From the NCBI GenBank assembly GCA_964351655.1, contig CAYGPD010000002.1:1-64000 (forward strand): DNA of 64,000 nt. The letters run 5' to 3'. Position numbers and translations under genes: made by a program. Shown in pieces: positions 51,054-59,707 of this stretch; position 1 is the first letter of the stretch; each line of letters begins with the position of its first letter. The stretch is from Hirschia sp964351655. GTDB taxonomy: Bacteria; Pseudomonadota; Alphaproteobacteria; Caulobacterales; Hyphomonadaceae. The notes beneath the pieces are model-generated. The model saw nothing but the letters and a program-made list of their open reading frames with translations, had not been told where the DNA came from and searched no databases.

Positions 51054-51839
51054 ATGGCCGTATCCATCCACCCACAATCATTCGTAGACAGTAATGCGCA
51101 ATTGGGCGAAAATGTACAAATAGGTCCTGGGTGCGTTGTTGGGCCAAATGTTACGATAGGTGATGGAAGTATTCTTCACAGTCAGATTGTTATTGCTGGA
51201 AGCACAACACTTGGCAATAGTTGTATTATTTACCCTTTTGCCGCTCTTGGTCATCCTCCTCAAGATTTTAAATATAAAGGCGAAGATACCAAGCTGTTTA
51301 TTGGAAACAATGTAACGATCCGGGAGCATGTTACGATGCATCTGGGGACCGTTGTAGGTCGAGGTGAAACACGCGTAGGCGACAATGGTTATTTTATGGT
51401 CGGATCCCACGTAGGGCATGATTGTATTGTTGGAAACAGCGTCACATTCGCAAACAATGCAACATTGGGTGGTCAGGTTACTGTTGGTGATCATGTGATC
51501 ATGGGGGGATTATCAGCAGTACACCAATTTTGCCGCGTAGGGAAACATGCTTTTGTCGGAGGCGGAGCTCCAGTAACTGGAGATGTAATACCTTATGGGA
51601 TGGTGGACAATCACGGACGTCTTGCTGGACTAAACTTGGTAGGTTTGAAAAGACGAGGTTTTGGCCGTGACCAGATAAATGATTTGCGGACCGCCTACCG
51701 TTTGTTCTTTGCGACTGAGGGGACATTTCAGGAAAGAATAGATGATGCAGCTCGCCTTTATCACGATCAAGAACTTGTATTAGAAATGGTGAGTTTTATA
51801 CGAGATGGTGCAAACCGGCACTTATGCTTACCCAAATAG
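51054..51839 (+). CDS. lpxA: UDP-N-acetylglucosamine O-acyltransferase
   Basis: A 261-aa first enzyme of lipid A synthesis. Hexapeptide repeats run from IHPQSFVDSNAQLGENVQIG; the catalytic His is in VGSHVGHDCIVG, and the C-terminal helical part has RGFGRDQINDLRTAYRLFF. The ATG at 51054 is preferred to the TTG at 51048. Upstream spacing to lpxD is 59 bp with no room for fabZ. lpxI follows after 12 bp. Confidence 0.96.
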   Translation: MAVSIHPQSFVDSNAQLGENVQIGPGCVVGPNVTIGDGSILHSQIVIAGSTTLGNSCIIYPFAALGHPPQDFKYKGEDTKLFIGNNVTIREHVTMHLGTVVGRGETRVGDNGYFMVGSHVGHDCIVGNSVTFANNATLGGQVTVGDHVIMGGLSAVHQFCRVGKHAFVGGGAPVTGDVIPYGMVDNHGRLAGLNLVGLKRRGFGRDQINDLRTAYRLFFATEGTFQERIDDAARLYHDQELVLEMVSFIRDGANRHLCLPK

Positions 51840-51851
51840 AGGCGATATTTT

Positions 51852-52700
51852 ATGTTGCCACCAAAATTGGGTATTATTGCCGGGAGTGGTAATCTACCGT
51901 TAGAATTGGCTAAGCACGCTCGAAGCGAAAGTCGAGATGTATTCGTGCTCGGAATAGACGGTTTCGCCGAGAAAACCCTATTGGACCAATTTGAAAATCA
52001 GGTAGTTTCAATAGGAGAGGTTGGAAAACAAATTTCAATCTTGCAATCCGCCAAAGTAGTAGAGGTTTGCTTTGCTGGAATAGTGAAGCGTCCAGATTTT
52101 AAGGCATTGAAATTAGATAAAAAAGGTCTTCTTTTGCTACCGAAAGTGATCAGTGCTGCATCCAAAGGTGATGATGCGCTTTTAAAAGTTTTGGTCGCTA
52201 CATTGGAAAAAGCTGGATTTGCTGTCGTAGGGGCTGATGATGTATTGGCATCTCTATTGGCTCCAGTAGGACCACTGGGCTCGAAGATTCCTAACGAGCA
52301 AGATTTAAAAGATATAGAAAAAGCTGCTCGTATCGCATCCCAAATAGGCCAAATGGATATCGGGCAAGGCGCAGTCGTGTGTGAAGGGCTGGTTCTGGCT
52401 GTGGAAGCTCAAGAAGGCACGGATTTAATGTTGGAACGTTGCGCTAAGTTGCCAAGCAATCTGCTGGGTACACCACAAAAACCCAAAGGGGTTTTAGTAA
52501 AGAGACCCAAACCAAATCAAGAGCGCAGGGTAGATTTACCGACCATTGGTTTAAAGACGCTACAGGGTATCAGAAATGCCAATTTAGCAGGAATCGCAAT
52601 AGAAGCAAAGTCTGCTTTAATCCTAGATAGAGAGCAGCTGATTTCATATGCTGATGCTAATGGTCTTTGGATTTATGGATTCCAAGACGATTTTAAATAA
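51852..52700 (+). CDS. lpxI: UDP-2,3-diacylglucosamine diphosphatase LpxI
   Basis: A 282-aa DUF1009-type hydrolase producing lipid X, the alphaproteobacterial replacement for LpxH. It has GIIAGSGNLPLELAKHAR at the N-terminus, the EVGKQISILQSAKVVEVCFAG region, and in the C-terminal domain VVCEGLVLAVEAQEGTD and LPTIGLKTLQ. The neighbours lpxA and lpxB confirm the assignment. lpxB begins 18 bp after its stop. Confidence 0.96.
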   Translation: MLPPKLGIIAGSGNLPLELAKHARSESRDVFVLGIDGFAEKTLLDQFENQVVSIGEVGKQISILQSAKVVEVCFAGIVKRPDFKALKLDKKGLLLLPKVISAASKGDDALLKVLVATLEKAGFAVVGADDVLASLLAPVGPLGSKIPNEQDLKDIEKAARIASQIGQMDIGQGAVVCEGLVLAVEAQEGTDLMLERCAKLPSNLLGTPQKPKGVLVKRPKPNQERRVDLPTIGLKTLQGIRNANLAGIAIEAKSALILDREQLISYADANGLWIYGFQDDFK

Positions 52701-52718
52701 TCGGAAAGTGAAAACGTA

Positions 52719-53861
52719 ATGTGCTTTTATTTTGTAGCAGCTGAACCTTCCGGTGATAAGTTAGCCTCAGAGGTTATGTGTAGGATACGAAATTCAATTC
52801 CTTCAGCAACGTTTATGGGGGTTGGCGGAGAACACATGGCAGCGCTTGGCGTAGACACTTTGTTTGATACACGAGAGCTCGCAGTATTTGGTCTGCTTGA
52901 GGGAGTGAAGGCCTTTAAAACAGTAAAAAAGCGTGTAGAAGACACTGCTACAGATATAGTCGCTCAAAATCCAAAGGCAGTGATATTAGTGGATTCTTGG
53001 GGGTTTATGTGGCGTGTGGCTCAGCGTGTAAAAGAGCTTGGCTATAAGGGACCATGTATAAAGTTGGTTGGCCCACAGGTGTGGGCGACTCGAGCTGGCC
53101 GAGCAAAAACACTCGCGGCACATGTAGATCATTTGCTATGTATTCACGATTTTGAAGTCCCGTTTTATGAGCCTTATGGTTTAGACACTACTGTAATTGG
53201 AAACCCTGCTTTGGATAGAAATGAAGAGGGAAATGAAGGTAAATTCAGGTCAACTTATAATCTTTCACCTCAAACACCACTTTTGCTTTTGCTGCCAGGG
53301 AGCCGATCATCAGAAATTAAAACAGTCGCGCCTATTCTTGAGCAAGCTGCTAAAAAGGTTGTGTCTGTTGTCCCAAATTGCATAGTAGTGTGCGTTGCTG
53401 CAGGCTCGGTCAAGGATATGATCATTGAACGCAGTAGGGATTGGGGAAGTGATTTTTTGCTGATTACAAAGGAAGAAGAAAAGTTAGATGCATTTGCTGC
53501 ATGCGATGTTGCTTTAGCTTGTTCCGGTACGGTAACAACTGAGGTTGCAATGCAAGGTACGCCTTTGGTTGTGGGGTATAAAATAGGTTGGATTAGCTGG
53601 GCGATCGCAAGATTATTTCTTATGAAATCTAAATTCATCACATTGCTTAATGTGGCAGCAGGCAAAGAAATTGCACCTGAATTTATACAAACTAGATTTA
53701 CACCGAGAAATTTAAGTACAGCATTATTAGAGCTATTTGCTGATCCAATTGCATTAAATTTGCAGATTGAAGCACAAAATGATGCTTTGAACAAAATGGG
53801 AAGAGGTCGTGAGCCGGCTGCAGAAATTGCAGCTCGAAAGATAATTGAACTTTCGACATAA
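52719..53861 (+). CDS. lpxB: Lipid-A-disaccharide synthase
   Basis: A 380-aa GT-B glycosyltransferase condensing UDP-diacylglucosamine and lipid X. It shows AAEPSGDKLASEVM (family GEPSGD, with Ala for Gly), GVGGEHMAALGVDTLFD, the KLVGPQVWATRAGRAK loop and the donor-site region LLLPGSRSSEIK and ACSGTVTTEVAM. It is the last gene of the plus-strand run; its stop codon is the first base of a bidirectional terminator shared with gltA. Confidence 0.96.
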   Translation: MCFYFVAAEPSGDKLASEVMCRIRNSIPSATFMGVGGEHMAALGVDTLFDTRELAVFGLLEGVKAFKTVKKRVEDTATDIVAQNPKAVILVDSWGFMWRVAQRVKELGYKGPCIKLVGPQVWATRAGRAKTLAAHVDHLLCIHDFEVPFYEPYGLDTTVIGNPALDRNEEGNEGKFRSTYNLSPQTPLLLLLPGSRSSEIKTVAPILEQAAKKVVSVVPNCIVVCVAAGSVKDMIIERSRDWGSDFLLITKEEEKLDAFAACDVALACSGTVTTEVAMQGTPLVVGYKIGWISWAIARLFLMKSKFITLLNVAAGKEIAPEFIQTRFTPRNLSTALLELFADPIALNLQIEAQNDALNKMGRGREPAAEIAARKIIELST

Positions 53862-53894
53862 AAAAGGCTGACTTTATAAAAAGTCAGCCTTTTT
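53861..53894. terminator. Bidirectional terminator between lpxB and gltA
   Basis: AAAAAGGCTGACTT and AAGTCAGCCTTTTTG (53861-53874, 53881-53894) form a 14-bp stem with a 6-nt loop; A- and T-runs on both sides allow termination from either strand between the convergent genes. Confidence 0.93.
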
Positions 53895-53908
53895 GTTCTG
53901 ATCTACGA

Positions 53909-55213
53909 TTAACGTTTATTTGCTGGTATGTAGTCGCGTTTTGCCGCACCTGTATAAATTTGGCGTGGACGACCAATACGTTGTGTAGGATCTTCGATCA
54001 TTTCTTGCCATTGAGCAACCCAACCGACTGTTCGCGCAAGCGCAAACAAAACAGTAAACATCTCTGTTGGGAAACCCATAGCTTTCAATGTAATACCAGA
54101 GTAGAAATCAATATTCGGGTATAGTTTTTTCTCAACGAAGTATGGGTCTTCAAGCGCAATTCGTTCTAGTTCAATAGCTACCTGAAGAAGAGGGTCATTA
54201 TGAGCGCCCACAGCGTCTAGAACCTCATGACATGTTTTTTGCATAACAGTAGCACGTGGGTCGTAGTTTTTGTACACGCGGTGACCAAATCCCATCAAGC
54301 GGAATGGGTCAGATTTATCCTTAGCGCGAGCAATATATTCTGGGATTCGATCTACAGTCCCAATTTCTTGAAGCATGGTCAGAGCAGCTTCGTTTGCGCC
54401 ACCGTGAGAAGGTCCCCAAAGACAAGCAATCCCTGCGGCCATACAGGCGAACGGATTAGCGCCAGAAGATCCAGCTAGCCTTACAGTTGATGTCGATGCG
54501 TTTTGTTCGTGGTCGGCGTGAAGAATAAAAATTCTATCCATCGCGCGTGCCATTACTTCCTGTACTTGGTAATCCTCTGCGGGAACAGCAAAACACATAC
54601 GCAAGAAATTCGCGGCATAACCAAGATCATTTCTCGGAGAGATGAAGGGTTGGCCAATTGAATATTTATGCGCCCGTGCACAGATAGTCGGCATTTTAGC
54701 AATAAGACGATGAGCTGAAATTAATCGGTGTTGAGGGTCATTGATGTCAAGTGAGTCGTGATAAAATGCAGAAAGAGCACCAATCGCACCGGTTACAATC
54801 GCCATTGGATGAGCATCTCTTCTGAAGCCATCAAAAAAGCGATCAAATTGAGTATGGATCATCGTGTGATTTGTGATGGTATGCTTATACTCAGTAAGTT
54901 CAGCTGTTGTTGGTAATTCACCATTTAACAATAGGTAACAGACTTCTAGAAAGTCAGATTTTTCAGCTAATTGGTCAATTGGATATCCGCGGTGGAGAAG
55001 AATGCCTTTTTCTCCGTCGATAAACGTAATCTGACTTTCACAGCTACCTGTAGACGTAAAGCCTGGATCTAGCGTGAAGTGTCCGGTTTGCTTACTCAAC
55101 GAAGATATGTCGATAACATCAGGACCAGCAGTACCTGAATAAACTGGTAATTCCGCAGTTTGTCCAGCAACTGTCAAAGTTGCTTTTCCATTTGGTTTGA
55201 CTTTATTTTCCAT
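53909..55213 (-). CDS. gltA: Citrate synthase (type II)
   Basis: A 434-aa TCA-cycle enzyme condensing oxaloacetate and acetyl-CoA. Catalytic residues are recognisable in HADHEQNASTSTVRL, the CoA/oxaloacetate segment GPSHGGANEAALTML and GFGHRVYKNYDPRATVM, with the catalytic Asp in ...YPNIDFYSGITLKAMGF. The N-terminal beta-strand domain typical of Gram-negative hexameric, NADH-sensitive citrate synthases is present. It follows gltX by about 48 bp; a TATAAG lies in that gap and may be its -10 element. Confidence 0.97.
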   Translation of the reverse strand: MENKVKPNGKATLTVAGQTAELPVYSGTAGPDVIDISSLSKQTGHFTLDPGFTSTGSCESQITFIDGEKGILLHRGYPIDQLAEKSDFLEVCYLLLNGELPTTAELTEYKHTITNHTMIHTQFDRFFDGFRRDAHPMAIVTGAIGALSAFYHDSLDINDPQHRLISAHRLIAKMPTICARAHKYSIGQPFISPRNDLGYAANFLRMCFAVPAEDYQVQEVMARAMDRIFILHADHEQNASTSTVRLAGSSGANPFACMAAGIACLWGPSHGGANEAALTMLQEIGTVDRIPEYIARAKDKSDPFRLMGFGHRVYKNYDPRATVMQKTCHEVLDAVGAHNDPLLQVAIELERIALEDPYFVEKKLYPNIDFYSGITLKAMGFPTEMFTVLFALARTVGWVAQWQEMIEDPTQRIGRPRQIYTGAAKRDYIPANKR

Positions 55214-55261
55214 ATCTTATCAGCCCCTTATAATTTAATTGTTTTTTCAGTGACGGGAGAG

Positions 55262-56734
55262 TCATGCACTGAATGCCTTTAGTTGGTCTTCTATCCGACT
55301 TAGCGCCTCTTCGCGACCAAGCCATTCCAGCACAAGACCGAGGTCTGGTGCTGGTGAACTACCAGTCAATGCAGCTCTCAACGTTGGTCCGATAGCACCT
55401 AAGCCTATGTCCTCTTCGGTACAAAACTTCGATATTTCCGTTGTTAAACCCGAATTTTCCCAAACTGGTAAGTCCTTAAAGCGAATTGTTAGCCGAGATA
55501 AGCGATTTAACGCATCTTGGGAGAACCTTTTCTTTAATTTACCAGTTATTTCAATTGGCCTAATATTCAATAAGAAATGTGATTGGGTTTCTAATTCTTC
55601 AATGGTCGCAGCACGAGTTTTTAATTCAGCCATAGCATTTTTTATACGAGTTTCAACTGTTTCACTCAAGTGCATAAAACCGTCACGGGAAAACAGCAGA
55701 TCGCAAAGGTATTCATTATTTGCATGTGCCATATAGTATGCGTTTACATATTTCAGCTTGTCGAAATCAAGTCTTGCAGCAGATCTACCCAAACCTTCTG
55801 TTCCAAACCATTCTATTGCTTGTTCTTTAGAAATGATTTCATCGTCACCGTGTGACCAGCCTAAACGCAGAAGGTAATTGTTGATAGCATCAGGTAAGAA
55901 GCCCATTTCCTTATATGCTTCAACACCTAACGCGCCGTGGCGTTTTGAGAGCTTTTTACCGTCAGGTCCATGTATTAATGGAACATGGGCATATTTGGGG
56001 ATGTTCCATCCCATCGCTCTATAGATTGGGATTTGTCTATACGTGTTTGCAAGATGGTCATCTCCACGGATAACTTGTGTGACTCCCATATCAAAATCAT
56101 CGACAACAACAGCTAACATATATGTGGGAGTGCCGTCTGACCTCAATAAGATGAGATCATCAATTTGTTCAGCGTCTACTCCAACATGTCCCTGTACGTC
56201 ATCGGTAAATTCGATACGGCCAGAATCCGGTGCACGTAGACGGACCACATATGGGGCATTTTCATTTTCTGGCTTTAGATTATCCCTATATGGGGATCTG
56301 TAGGGAGATAGTAAAATATCAGCTTCTTTTCTTAGCTCTATCGCTTTTGCGTCATTGCCTTGACCCGATGCTTCTTTTGCCAAAAGGCGCTTTTGATCAC
56401 CAAGCTCTCTGCGTAGGGAAAGTTCTTCACTACTGACATAACATTTGAATGCTGTACCGGCAGAAATCATCTTCTCCGCTATTTCGCGGTGTCTATCTGC
56501 ACGAGCAAATTGAAAATATGGTTCATCGTCAGATTCAATTCCTAGCCACTGTAAACCACGGAAAATCGCCTGTACGGCGTCTTCAGTTGACCTTTCCCGA
56601 TCAGTATCTTCAATGCGTAGTAGAAATTTTCCATTGTTGGCTTTTGCATGCAGCCAATTGAACAATGCAGTACGTGCACCACCAATATGCAGGTATCCGG
56701 TCGGCGAGGGGGCGAAGCGGGTGATAACCGTCAT
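55262..56734 (-). CDS. gltX: Glutamyl-tRNA synthetase
   Basis: A class I aminoacyl-tRNA synthetase of 490 aa from the ATG at 56734 (a TTG at 56746 is also in frame). The HIGH-type motif is APSPTGYLHIGGARTALFNW and the KMSKS-type loop is KLSKRHGA; the zinc-less insertion and the C-terminal anticodon-binding domain are complete. It ends 48 bp before gltA. A 22-bp near-palindrome lies about 32 bp upstream of the start, in the gap shared with divergent comEC. Many alphaproteobacteria have two gltX genes; I cannot tell whether this one is discriminating. Confidence 0.95.
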   Translation of the reverse strand: MTVITRFAPSPTGYLHIGGARTALFNWLHAKANNGKFLLRIEDTDRERSTEDAVQAIFRGLQWLGIESDDEPYFQFARADRHREIAEKMISAGTAFKCYVSSEELSLRRELGDQKRLLAKEASGQGNDAKAIELRKEADILLSPYRSPYRDNLKPENENAPYVVRLRAPDSGRIEFTDDVQGHVGVDAEQIDDLILLRSDGTPTYMLAVVVDDFDMGVTQVIRGDDHLANTYRQIPIYRAMGWNIPKYAHVPLIHGPDGKKLSKRHGALGVEAYKEMGFLPDAINNYLLRLGWSHGDDEIISKEQAIEWFGTEGLGRSAARLDFDKLKYVNAYYMAHANNEYLCDLLFSRDGFMHLSETVETRIKNAMAELKTRAATIEELETQSHFLLNIRPIEITGKLKKRFSQDALNRLSRLTIRFKDLPVWENSGLTTEISKFCTEEDIGLGAIGPTLRAALTGSSPAPDLGLVLEWLGREEALSRIEDQLKAFSA

Positions 56735-56765
56735 ATCAACTTTCAATCATGAGCTATTAATTGCC

Positions 56766-56787
56766 GAAGACATCTTAAGAAGTCTTC
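56766..56787. promoter_or_regulatory. 22-bp near-palindrome between gltX and comEC
   Basis: GAAGACATCTTAAGAAGTCTTC is symmetric at 20 of 22 positions (one mismatched pair). It lies in the divergent gap, about 32 bp from the gltX start and 95 bp from the comEC start, a natural place for an operator. It could equally form a hairpin in the gltX leader. Confidence 0.4.
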
Positions 56788-56881
56788 TTTGCAATCTCCA
56801 CAAAATGGAAAACCACATCCACCCCTATTTGAGCAAGTGTTCAGAATACTATTTTATAAATTTTTTTTAGAATGTGACGAA

Positions 56882-58894
56882 ATGAAAATTGTTTTTGATC
56901 ACTTCATGGAAAAGCATGCATTTCGATGGAGCTTATTATATCCATTAAGTTTTGTTTTCGGAGTGGTGTTGTATTTGACACTTACCTTTGAACCATCAGT
57001 TTGGATATGCTTTTTTGTATGTTTGACGATGATATCTATAGTTTGGTGGAGAATTTCTCAGGGTAATTTTCAGTTACCTATACTTCTTGTTTGTTTAAGC
57101 TTGCTTGTAGTTGGAATGTGTTTCGTAAAAATGCGAGTGCTTTTGGTATCCAAGCCAGTTCTTCAACACAATTTGGGTCCTGTGATTCTTGAAGGCAAAT
57201 TGATTCAAATAGAGGGAGGTGAGAATGGGAATAGATTACGCATTGAACTGGGAGCGGTCTCAGGTCTTACTAAAAGTGACACGCCTAGATATGTAAGAGT
57301 CACACAGAAAAAAAATACATCACTTTCTCCTGGAAGATTACTAGAGTGTTGGGCATTTCTTTCACCTCCACCTAAGCCAATTATTGCACAAGACTATGAT
57401 TTTAGTCAGCAAGCTTTCTTTCACCAATTGGGGGCAGTAGGTTTCGTTTTGGGAGAATGCAAACCTATATCAATTGCAAACGTCCATCACTCCAACACCT
57501 TTGATAGATTGAAAGAAAAGATTGCTGCTTCACGTCATTCAATTGCAAAGTATATTTATAGAGTAGTTGGAGCCAAATCTGGGGGAATGGCGGGGGCTAT
57601 GATTACAGGAGAAAGAAGTCTTCTTAGTACTTCAGATCAGGAGTTGTTAAGGTCGGTCGGATTGGCACATTTGCTAGCGATTTCCGGCTTGCATATGGGG
57701 CTGGCTGCCGGGGTTTTCTTCTTTTTAATACGCTTTAGTATTCCATATTTCGAGTGCATTGCTTTAAGGGTTCCAGCCCAAAAGGTTGCTGCATTTGGGG
57801 CGATAATAGGTGCCACAACATATTTGGTTATGTCAGGTGCATCCGTCGCCACGCAACGTGCATATATTATGGTACTTATATCACTTATAGCGATCTTATT
57901 AGACCGACCTGCTTTTTCTATGCGAAGTGTAATCGTTGCTCTGTTTGTAGTTACTGCTATTCAGCCTGAATCTGTGATCACCCCAGGGTTTCAAATGTCG
58001 TTTGCAGCCACAGCTGCAATAATAGCGGTGTATGAAAATTGGCCACATTCCAGAAGTGGGTACGGATGGAGCAAGATATCAAATTGGGTCAGCTCATTGT
58101 TTGCAACATCTGTGACGGCATCTCTAGCGACAGCTCCATTTGCAGCCTATCATTTCGAACGAATCGCGCCGTTAAGTATCCCTGCAAATTTGCTTGTCAT
58201 GCCGATTATTAGCCTATTTTCGGCCCCTGTGGCTTCGTTGGCTCTACTTGCTTGGCCTTTGGGGTTGCAAGATCCATTTCTAAAAGCCTTTGGCGCATCA
58301 TTGGCTCTAGTTTTAGAAATTTCAGCATATGTAGGTCAAATGTCTTCAGATGGAACGATCTCGACAATTTCTCCATTTGTTTTTTGCTTAATGATAGTTG
58401 GCCTATGTTTGGCTATTGGATTGAGTAGCTGGTACAAGCTGCTGGCAGTCGTACCGATTACTGCATCATTTATCTCAATATATTTTCAAGGTCTGCCTAT
58501 TGCTCATGTCGACAGGCAGGGCGTTCTATATTTGTCTCAAGCAGATCATTGGATCCGTATATTGCCGGAGAATATAAGTAAAAAGCCTTTAGCCCCATTG
58601 AGTTTGAAAGATGGATTAGTTGATGAGCGATATCAAAATGTTGAAGGACAGCCGATGGTTTTGTCTTCGGCCTATCATGCTACTGTTAGCTCTAGCTCAT
58701 GCAGTGAGAGAAAAGAAACTTTGGATGAAATTCTTGATCTGAAATATTTAAAAATAACAACCGAGACAACGGAGCATTGTTTTCCCTTCGGAAATCATGC
58801 CGATATATTAGGCTTCTCTATTAGAGAAAATAACGGAGTCTTTACTTTCGAGAAATGGCCTGAAACGAATAAGAAAAAACGCCCATGGTCGTAA
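56882..58894 (+). CDS. comEC: ComEC/Rec2-type DNA uptake channel protein
   Basis: A 670-aa multi-helix inner-membrane protein. It has an N-terminal two-helix part, a soluble OB-like domain (about residues 95-200, DUF4131-like) and the competence domain starting at about 235 with MAGAMITGERSLL and the signature LAHLLAISGLHMGLAAG. No metallo-beta-lactamase motif (HxHxDH) is seen in the C-terminal part, which is short as in related alphaproteobacteria. I start it at the ATG at 56882; the frame is open to 56789 and ATG 56906 is an alternative. It sits between gltX and lexA as in Caulobacterales. Its stop codon lies in the loop of a terminator. Confidence 0.88.
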   Translation: MKIVFDHFMEKHAFRWSLLYPLSFVFGVVLYLTLTFEPSVWICFFVCLTMISIVWWRISQGNFQLPILLVCLSLLVVGMCFVKMRVLLVSKPVLQHNLGPVILEGKLIQIEGGENGNRLRIELGAVSGLTKSDTPRYVRVTQKKNTSLSPGRLLECWAFLSPPPKPIIAQDYDFSQQAFFHQLGAVGFVLGECKPISIANVHHSNTFDRLKEKIAASRHSIAKYIYRVVGAKSGGMAGAMITGERSLLSTSDQELLRSVGLAHLLAISGLHMGLAAGVFFFLIRFSIPYFECIALRVPAQKVAAFGAIIGATTYLVMSGASVATQRAYIMVLISLIAILLDRPAFSMRSVIVALFVVTAIQPESVITPGFQMSFAATAAIIAVYENWPHSRSGYGWSKISNWVSSLFATSVTASLATAPFAAYHFERIAPLSIPANLLVMPIISLFSAPVASLALLAWPLGLQDPFLKAFGASLALVLEISAYVGQMSSDGTISTISPFVFCLMIVGLCLAIGLSSWYKLLAVVPITASFISIYFQGLPIAHVDRQGVLYLSQADHWIRILPENISKKPLAPLSLKDGLVDERYQNVEGQPMVLSSAYHATVSSSSCSERKETLDEILDLKYLKITTETTEHCFPFGNHADILGFSIRENNGVFTFEKWPETNKKKRPWS

Positions 58895-58911
58895 TGACTT
58901 ATGGGCGTTTT
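58876..58911. terminator. Bidirectional terminator between comEC and lexA
   Basis: AAAACGCCCAT (58876-58886) pairs with ATGGGCGTTTT (58901-58911) around a 14-nt loop that contains the comEC stop codon TAA (58892-58894). A- and T-runs flank it, so it can serve comEC on the plus strand and lexA on the minus strand. Confidence 0.88.
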
Positions 58912-58939
58912 ATAAATTGGTTAGCGGAAAATCTGACCT

Positions 58940-59626
58940 TTAGTGGTATTGACGTACGAGAGCGACCAGTTTGCCCTGTACACGAACTTTGTCCGGCCCA
59001 AAAATTCTAGTTTCATAGGCGGGATTAGCCGCTTCCAACGCAATTGAACCATTTCTCTTACGTATTCTTTTTAAAGTTGCCTCTTCTTCATTTATAAGTG
59101 CAACGACAATTTCACCTGATATTGCGGTGTCACCTTTACGAAGAATGACAATATCACCATCTAATATCCCTGCTTCGATCATTGAATCCCCTTGAACTTC
59201 CAATGCGAAGTGTTGATCCGGATCCATCCCTGCAGAGGGCATGTTCACTCTGTCGGTTTCATTTTGAATTGCTGCGATTGGTACACCTGCAGCAATTCGC
59301 CCGAGAACTGGGATTGTGCCATTAGCTTCAGGCGGTATTGCTATACCTTCTCTACTTACTATAGAGGGTCTGAAGTTTGACCGCCCATTTGGTGGAGCAG
59401 AGGGGGTTGCGCTTTCTGGGAGTTTTAGCACTTCTATTGCACGAGCTCTATGTGGAAGTCTGCGTAAAAAACCTCGCTCTTCCAAAGCTGTGATTAATCT
59501 GTGAATTCCTGATTTTGACGCTAAGTCTAACGCTGATTTCATTTCATCAAAGGAAGGTGAAACCCCTGATTCTTTGATACGCTGATGTATGAACAATAAT
59601 AGTTCACGTTGTTTCGTTGTAAGCAT
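58940..59626 (-). CDS. lexA: LexA repressor
   Basis: A 228-aa SOS repressor with self-cleavage activity. An N-terminal winged helix (MLTTKQRELLLFIHQRIKES, FDEMKSALDLASKSGIHRL) is followed by the S24-type domain: Ala-Gly cleavage bond in RIAAGVPIAA, the catalytic Ser in VQGDSMIEAG and Lys in DTAISGEIVVALINEEEATLK-type region. I choose ATG 59626 over ATG 59659, because the latter lies 2-3 bp from the -10 element overlapping the SOS box and would be at or before the transcript start. It has its own promoter downstream of the trp genes. Confidence 0.95.
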   Translation of the reverse strand: MLTTKQRELLLFIHQRIKESGVSPSFDEMKSALDLASKSGIHRLITALEERGFLRRLPHRARAIEVLKLPESATPSAPPNGRSNFRPSIVSREGIAIPPEANGTIPVLGRIAAGVPIAAIQNETDRVNMPSAGMDPDQHFALEVQGDSMIEAGILDGDIVILRKGDTAISGEIVVALINEEEATLKRIRKRNGSIALEAANPAYETRIFGPDKVRVQGKLVALVRQYH

Positions 59627-59661
59627 GAAAAACCGCCGATTCAATTTATGAGTCGCCATAA

Positions 59662-59676
59662 GTTCTACATGTGTTC
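59662..59676 (-). promoter_or_regulatory. SOS box (LexA operator) of lexA
   Basis: GTTC-N7-GTTC on the plus strand (GAAC-N7-GAAC on the coding strand), a perfect match to the alphaproteobacterial LexA site, placed directly over the lexA promoter. Known autoregulation of lexA makes this assignment strong. Confidence 0.93.
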
Positions 59677-59690
59677 TTGGTTTGGGTCAA
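59662..59690 (-). promoter_or_regulatory. Candidate lexA promoter
   Basis: On the minus strand TTGACC (plus 59685-59690) and TAGAAC (plus 59662-59667) are spaced by 17 bp. The -10 and the spacer overlap the SOS box, so bound LexA would block RNA polymerase. The transcript would start near 59655, leaving about 30 nt before the ATG at 59626. Confidence 0.65.
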
Positions 59691-59707
59691 TCGCGGAACA
59701 TAGGACT

